A stretch of 58,415 bases of DNA, from positions 1-58,415 of IMG/VR virus record IMGVR_UViG_3300041409_000335. The stretch is one strand, 5' to 3'. Position numbers and translations under genes: made by a program. This DNA comes from a virus. Numbering within the stretch: position 1 is the first letter of the stretch; the number at the start of each line of letters is the position of its first letter. Below are positions 55,480 to 58,415 of this stretch, piece after piece. The notes under the pieces are model-generated. The model saw nothing but the letters and a program-made list of their open reading frames with translations, ran no database searches and was not told the DNA's origin.

Positions 55480-55961
55480 GGTGTCGTTTTTTCTAGGGAT
55501 GGGGCGTGGACTTTGAAGGAACGCGCAGCCAGGGGGACGCCTGGTACCCGGACTGACGTTTGCAGCTTCTCAAGCCGCGTCTGAAATTCAGTAAGTGCGA
55601 AAACGGTGTTTCGGATCACGTAGGTTGAGCCGTTCGCCGCAATGGTCACCTTGGGCTTTTCCGCGTCCGGCTCAACCGGCGCGTTGCCCAGCGCATCGGC
55701 AACGAGGTTGAGCAGCTCCCGCTTTACCGCCAGCGCGTGATCGACTGCTGGCGCGGGCTTGGGCGCTCTCACCTTGGGCACCTTGGGCGCTGCGGGCTTG
55801 CGTGGTGTCTTCGGCTTCGCCGGCCGTGGCGTTGCCCTTTCCGGCATCGCGACTAGCACAACCGCAGCCGGCGAAGTGTGACGGCTTTTGTCCGCCAGCG
55901 TTTCGGGCTTCAGCAGATCCCATTTCACAAGGAGCGCGTGAAGCCAGGAGATGGTTTTCAT
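55476..55961 (-). CDS. basic Pro/Lys/Ala-rich protein (161 aa)
   Basis: Start at MKTISWLHALLVKW (ATG 55961, overlapping the EndoVII stop). Residues 35-75 are a histone-H1-like Pro/Ala/Lys tract (KPKTPRKPAAPKVPK). The C-terminal part is alpha/beta. It may bind DNA or RNA non-specifically. ATGA-coupled to the methyltransferase. Confidence 0.55.
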   Translation of the reverse strand: MKTISWLHALLVKWDLLKPETLADKSRHTSPAAVVLVAMPERATPRPAKPKTPRKPAAPKVPKVRAPKPAPAVDHALAVKRELLNLVADALGNAPVEPDAEKPKVTIAANGSTYVIRNTVFALTEFQTRLEKLQTSVRVPGVPLAARSFKVHAPSLEKTTP

Positions 55962-56398
55962 CGAATGCCCTCCCATGAGTCGGCGAGGTACATCAGGGCC
56001 ATGCGAAGCAGGGAGGCGCTGTCTTTGAAAATCCCAAGCCCCCGGTTGCAGTCATGGCAGAGCAGGCCGCGTACGCGCTTTGTCTTGTGATCGTGGTCAA
56101 TGTGCAATCGCCGTCCATCAGGTGAAGGACGCTCACAGATGGCGCAACGCCCGCGTTGCAGCTCAAGAAATGCGTCGTATTGCTCCGGCGTGATCCCGTA
56201 AACGCGCTTCAGTTTGGCCCGCCATGCCACCTTGGCCGTTTCAACAGGATGGGCGCGGCGATGCACCTTGCGGGCTTCATGCTGGCAGGCTTTGCACTTC
56301 GGACGCCGTGCGCCGGGCCGGTACTCGTGCCGCCTCTTTGCCGTGTAGAGGTAAAACGCGGACAGCGGCTTGACCTTTTTGCAAGTGAGGCAACGCAT
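55958..56398 (-). CDS. EndoVII-type HNH endonuclease (copy 2)
   Basis: The protein has 146 aa. An N-terminal zinc finger CLTC (3-6)/CKAC (35-38) is followed by YGITPEQYDAFLELQ (67-81) and the EndoVII core CAIC (85-88), DHDH (101-104), CHDCN (114-118). Same family as the protein at 45914 but with an added zinc finger. In phages it either resolves branched DNA before packaging or acts as a homing nuclease. Confidence 0.87.
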   Translation of the reverse strand: MRCLTCKKVKPLSAFYLYTAKRRHEYRPGARRPKCKACQHEARKVHRRAHPVETAKVAWRAKLKRVYGITPEQYDAFLELQRGRCAICERPSPDGRRLHIDHDHKTKRVRGLLCHDCNRGLGIFKDSASLLRMALMYLADSWEGIR

Positions 56399-56401
56399 AG
56401 G

Positions 56402-56692
56402 TCAACAGCCGCAACAGGGATAATCAATGCAGCCGCAACGCGTCACAGTCTCGCCCGATGAAAAGCGCGTGACGCTGAGCCCGCGCCTTGCAGCTCTGCG
56501 GTCATTGGCCAGCGTGCCGGGCTCAAAGCCTGCCCGCTCGTCCTCCCCTTCCTCGCCTTCGTCCTCGTCGCCTCTGTCCGGCGCTTCGCAACTGAAGTGA
56601 GCAGCCTTGCCCCGGCCGAAGAACTTGATCGTTTGCCCGGCCTTGATCCGCTCCGCGCAGTTAATGCACGGCCCGGCGAACTTGGAGATCAT
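56402..56692 (-). CDS. zinc-finger protein (96 aa)
   Basis: CINCAERIKAGQTIKFFGRG, then AHFSC (C9-x2-C12 ... H-x2-C), is a treble-clef-like site seen in several phage proteins. The middle is acidic (DRGDEDEGEEGEDE) and the C terminus is Cys-rich (CGCIDYPCCGC). Start at MISKFAGP. It lies three bases before the EndoVII gene. Confidence 0.65.
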   Translation of the reverse strand: MISKFAGPCINCAERIKAGQTIKFFGRGKAAHFSCEAPDRGDEDEGEEGEDERAGFEPGTLANDRRAARRGLSVTRFSSGETVTRCGCIDYPCCGC

Positions 56693-56697
56693 GACTT

Positions 56698-57183
56698 TCA
56701 AAGCGCCCCTCCCTTCAGCTTGGCCAAGCCTTCGCCCGCCGTGCGTCGAATCCATTCCGGCGACTCCGCCGCGTTGCTCTCAATGCGTTCCAAGGCCCGG
56801 CGCATCTCTTGGGCCGCGCAAATCAGCGCCGCGTTGCGCAAGCACTCTTCCCGGCGCTCATACAGGCCAAGCACTGCCGCAACCGGCTTCACGCCCCTTA
56901 CCTCGATCATCAGCATTCCGGCGCAACTGATGGCCGTCCACTCTTCCAGCGGTTCGACGGGAGTTTCGGACGGTTCGGACGGTGCAAGGGTGAGTCGATC
57001 CCAAGACTTGCGCTCAAGGTAGGCCGTGAGCGGTTCGCCGTATTGTCCGGCCCGCCGATACTCGACGTGCGCGACGCCATTGGCTACGGCGACAATGCGC
57101 CCGTGATACTGCTTCCCGTCAAAGCCAGCGAACATGATCCGCGCCTGCCGGTGGCAGCAGTTGGAAAGCTCCTTGGCGTTCAT
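56698..57183 (-). CDS. hypothetical protein (161 aa)
   Basis: The N terminus (RIMFAGFDGKQYHGRIVAVA, then HVEYRRAGQYGEPL) could be a small beta barrel. The C-terminal half is helical (EECLRNAALICAAQEMRRAL). No family known. ATGA overlap with the upstream gene. Confidence 0.6.
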   Translation of the reverse strand: MNAKELSNCCHRQARIMFAGFDGKQYHGRIVAVANGVAHVEYRRAGQYGEPLTAYLERKSWDRLTLAPSEPSETPVEPLEEWTAISCAGMLMIEVRGVKPVAAVLGLYERREECLRNAALICAAQEMRRALERIESNAAESPEWIRRTAGEGLAKLKGGAL

Positions 57184-57443
57184 CGCGCCCCCTTCTCGGC
57201 TTCAGCCAGTGCTGCCCGCGCAATCTCGCGCCAGTTCGACGGATCTTGCAGCACGGCACAACGCAGCGCCGACAACAGCTTGGGCGACGCATTGGCCAGC
57301 TTCACCGCTTCCAGATGCTCACCCCCGAACCCCCGGCCATCAGCAACCGCATCCAAGCCGTCGGCGATGATCTCCACAACCGTCGGCGCTCCCTTCGTCT
57401 TGATCGCCGCCTGAACAGCCATTGACCGCTTCGCCGCACTCAT
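57180..57443 (-). CDS. small helical protein (87 aa)
   Basis: MSAAKRSMAVQAAIKTKG, then helices (VKLANASPKLLSALRCAVL). Looks like a small all-alpha accessory protein. No family recognised. ATGA-coupled on both sides. Confidence 0.55.
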   Translation of the reverse strand: MSAAKRSMAVQAAIKTKGAPTVVEIIADGLDAVADGRGFGGEHLEAVKLANASPKLLSALRCAVLQDPSNWREIARAALAEAEKGAR

Positions 57444-57553
57444 CGCGCACCCCCTTTGCACCCACCCGAAATCCAGATCACCGCCAGCACGGCCAGCAGC
57501 CAGCACCACGGCAGCACCATCGGCCACAAGCTCAGCTTGTCCTTGCGCTTCAC
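57440..57553 (-). CDS. micro membrane protein (37 aa)
   Basis: A GTG start gives VKRKDKLSLWPMVLPWCW and a single hydrophobic helix (residues 9-28), then a short basic end. Overlaps: GTGA with the upstream gene, ATGA with the next. Positive-inside topology fits a one-span membrane peptide. Confidence 0.6.
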   Translation of the reverse strand: MKRKDKLSLWPMVLPWCWLLAVLAVIWISGGCKGGAR

Positions 57554-57702
57554 TTGGCACCCCCGATCACCGTCCTGCTTCCCGCATCCATCACAATCAC
57601 CGCCATGCAGCCCACGGTCACCGCCAGCAGCACGCTTCCCACCACCATCGGCCAGCAGGCCAGCAGCGGCCCTACAACAGCCCAGAACAGCAAATCCTTC
57701 AT
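57550..57702 (-). CDS. micro membrane protein (50 aa)
   Basis: ATG 57702, with GGGGAGG eight bases upstream, gives MKDLLFWAVVGPLLACWPMV and a second hydrophobic stretch (residues 21-38, VGSVLLAVTVGCMAVIVM). A two-span hairpin, holin-like in shape. With the next one-span gene it forms a pair at the head of the right - strand operon. Confidence 0.6.
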   Translation of the reverse strand: MKDLLFWAVVGPLLACWPMVVGSVLLAVTVGCMAVIVMDAGSRTVIGGAK

Positions 57703-57746
57703 GGTGCATTCCTCCCCTTCATTCCGCACATTATATTGTTCGTCAT
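57699..57746 (-). CDS. 15-residue leader peptide (upstream ORF)
   Basis: AGGA (eight bases before ATG 57746) precedes MTNNIMCGMKGRNAP, whose stop overlaps the first membrane-protein start by ATGA (57699-57702). It could couple or attenuate translation of the operon, or be chance. Confidence 0.4.
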   Translation of the reverse strand: MTNNIMCGMKGRNAP

Positions 57747-57810
57747 AAGTCTTTTCCTAAAGCGTTGACATTGGCCTAATTACCGCAATCAACTGCCCAC
57801 ACTCTACACC

Positions 57811-57843
57811 TTAATTAAATACAGTCAAGCCGTTAATTAAATA
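57811..57843 (+). promoter_or_regulatory. paired TTAATTAAATA motifs before 57885
   Basis: TTAATTAAATA lies at 57811-57821 and 57833-57843, 22 bases apart (two helical turns), pointing to the + gene at 57885. The first continues ACAGT, matching the promoter at 53311. This is the divergent spacer of the right - strand operon and the + cluster. A separate TTGACA occurs at 57765-57770. Confidence 0.6.
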
Positions 57844-57884
57844 CGCACTAGCCCAAATGCCCTGCTTTCCGCTACGTTCCCACC

Positions 57885-58193
57885 ATGCGAAAGCTATCCT
57901 CCGACGATGCAAAGGCCATGTCTGCCCTCAGAACCTCTCACGGCCCTCGCAATCCCCGCAAATTGATCATTGGTATCCAACGGCTTCTGTTGAAAGACAT
58001 CGAAAATGTTAAAACAATTGCTGCCGACCGTGCTAGATGCGCAATCGCCTATGACAAGCTAGAAGACCGCTTGCGAGTCTTGAACAACAAGCCGCTGCCA
58101 ACGAAGGGCACTGAGCCCAAGAGACGCAGCAAGGGGCCAGCGCCTCTCCCACTGCCTGAAGCGCCTTCCCTTCAATCAATCGCTGAAGCGTAG
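57885..58193 (+). CDS. hypothetical basic protein (102 aa)
   Basis: Helical N-terminal two thirds (NPRKLIIGIQRLLLKDIENV, then RARCAIAYDKLEDRL) and a Lys/Pro-rich tail. First gene of the + cluster that continues over the contig ends. No recognisable ribosome site. A DNA-binding early protein is possible. Confidence 0.6.
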   Translation: MRKLSSDDAKAMSALRTSHGPRNPRKLIIGIQRLLLKDIENVKTIAADRARCAIAYDKLEDRLRVLNNKPLPTKGTEPKRRSKGPAPLPLPEAPSLQSIAEA

Positions 58194-58378
58194 CTTGAAA
58201 TCCCCTCCGACGAATGGAGCGAAGCGACTCCTGTCCGAGCAGAGCGAGCGTGAACCGTCCGATCACCAGGTCGCTTCGCTCCGGTCGCCGGACAAGACCT
58301 TTGACCTACGGTTTGAAGGAAGAGGAGGTAAGGAATCTCTTTGAGCCCGGAAGGGTAGGGGCGGGGTGGGTAGGGGAG
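58194..58378. other. noncoding right end
   Basis: Continuous with 38-182 in the circle, about 400 noncoding bases in total (with the 37-base overlap counted once). It holds the long inverted repeat at 58216-58282, a GGTC/GACC hairpin just after it and the G tract at 58353-58381. Likely origin, packaging or transcript-end region. Confidence 0.6.
58216..58282. repeat. 13-bp inverted repeat with 41-base loop
   Basis: GGAGCGAAGCGAC (58216-58228) and GTCGCTTCGCTCC (58270-58282) are perfect reverse complements. GGTC/GACC follows at 58283-58300, then TTTG. It may act as a terminator for the 57885 gene or form a larger cruciform. Confidence 0.7.
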
Positions 58379-58381
58379 GGG
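58353..58381 (+). other. G-quadruplex-like tract
   Basis: Six runs of three or four G (58353, 58358, 58363, 58368, 58373, 58378) are separated by loops of one or two bases (TA, C, T, TA, A). This is a very strong quadruplex pattern, at the junction of the contig ends. Confidence 0.7.
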
Positions 58382-58415
58382 CCAGGCGATGACGGGGGGT
58401 GAAATTAAGGTACCC
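58379..58415. repeat. 37-bp terminal direct repeat, right copy
   Basis: Identical to bases 1-37. It extends the G tract into the left end, so joining the copies gives a single uninterrupted sequence without breaking any gene. Confidence 0.95.

Noticed and set aside
1-58415. CRISPR array, insertion sequence, integrase or att site
   Set aside because: No regularly spaced direct repeats, no transposase or integrase motif and no tRNA-like attachment sequence were seen by eye in the window.

Overview
The window is best read as one complete circular (or circularly permuted) genome of a tailed bacteriophage, about 58.38 kb of unique sequence. The first 37 bases (1-37) are repeated exactly as the last 37 (58379-58415), as in a closed circular contig or a short terminal redundancy. 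The sequence is GC-rich and densely coded. Most neighbouring genes share an ATGA or GTGA stop/start overlap. The recognisable hallmarks are a large terminase, a portal-like protein, a scaffold-like protein followed by a major-capsid-like protein, tail proteins, a T7 gp4-type primase-helicase, and an exonuclease/annealing-protein pair. Gene content suggests a short-tailed (podovirus-like) virus. I cannot name the host. I saw no integrase, no DNA or RNA polymerase, no certain endolysin, no tRNA and no CRISPR array.

Layout. (1) A small + strand cluster runs across the contig ends: 57885-58193, then about 400 bases of noncoding sequence with a G-quadruplex-like G tract, then 183-1137 with a replication-type winged-helix candidate. 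(2) A - strand cluster at 1380-5318 holds small phage proteins, a membrane protein and a putative metallopeptidase. (3) A + strand block at 5400-9347 holds small genes and a RusA-like resolvase candidate. (4) A + strand island at 9352-18908 holds six glycosyltransferase-like proteins (one with two tandem copies of the fold), two class I methyltransferases and a radical SAM protein, interleaved with tiny Cys-rich proteins. (5) The + strand head module at 18936-24708 holds portal, scaffold and capsid, with a sigma-region-4-like mini-gene and a 228-base structured leader before the capsid gene. (6) Tail and receptor genes on the + strand at 24784-28927 include a repeated Cys module and an SGNH hydrolase. 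(7) The terminase lies alone on the - strand at 28924-30699. (8) + strand tail and internal virion genes at 30745-42258 end in a 1432-residue protein. (9) A long - strand replication and recombination operon runs from 57746 down to 42236.

Regulation. A rare AT-rich word, TTAATTAAATA, occurs five times by eye, all at gene-block boundaries (5328, 5362, 53315 on the - strand, 57811, 57833) and always oriented toward a downstream gene. The copy at 53315 overlaps a good sigma70-like promoter. That promoter's predicted start is at the foot of an 81-nt folded RNA with a 10-bp perfect closing stem, which is followed by a U tract and then a start codon. This RNA is the strongest candidate here for an undescribed element.

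How the genes work together (inference): the primase-helicase, resolvase, exonuclease and annealing protein would support recombination-dependent replication using the host polymerase. Three EndoVII/HNH-type genes sit among them and look like homing nucleases. The glycosyltransferase/methyltransferase/radical SAM island probably changes host surface glycans, virion glycans or DNA. Protein names rest on motif recognition by eye, without any database search.
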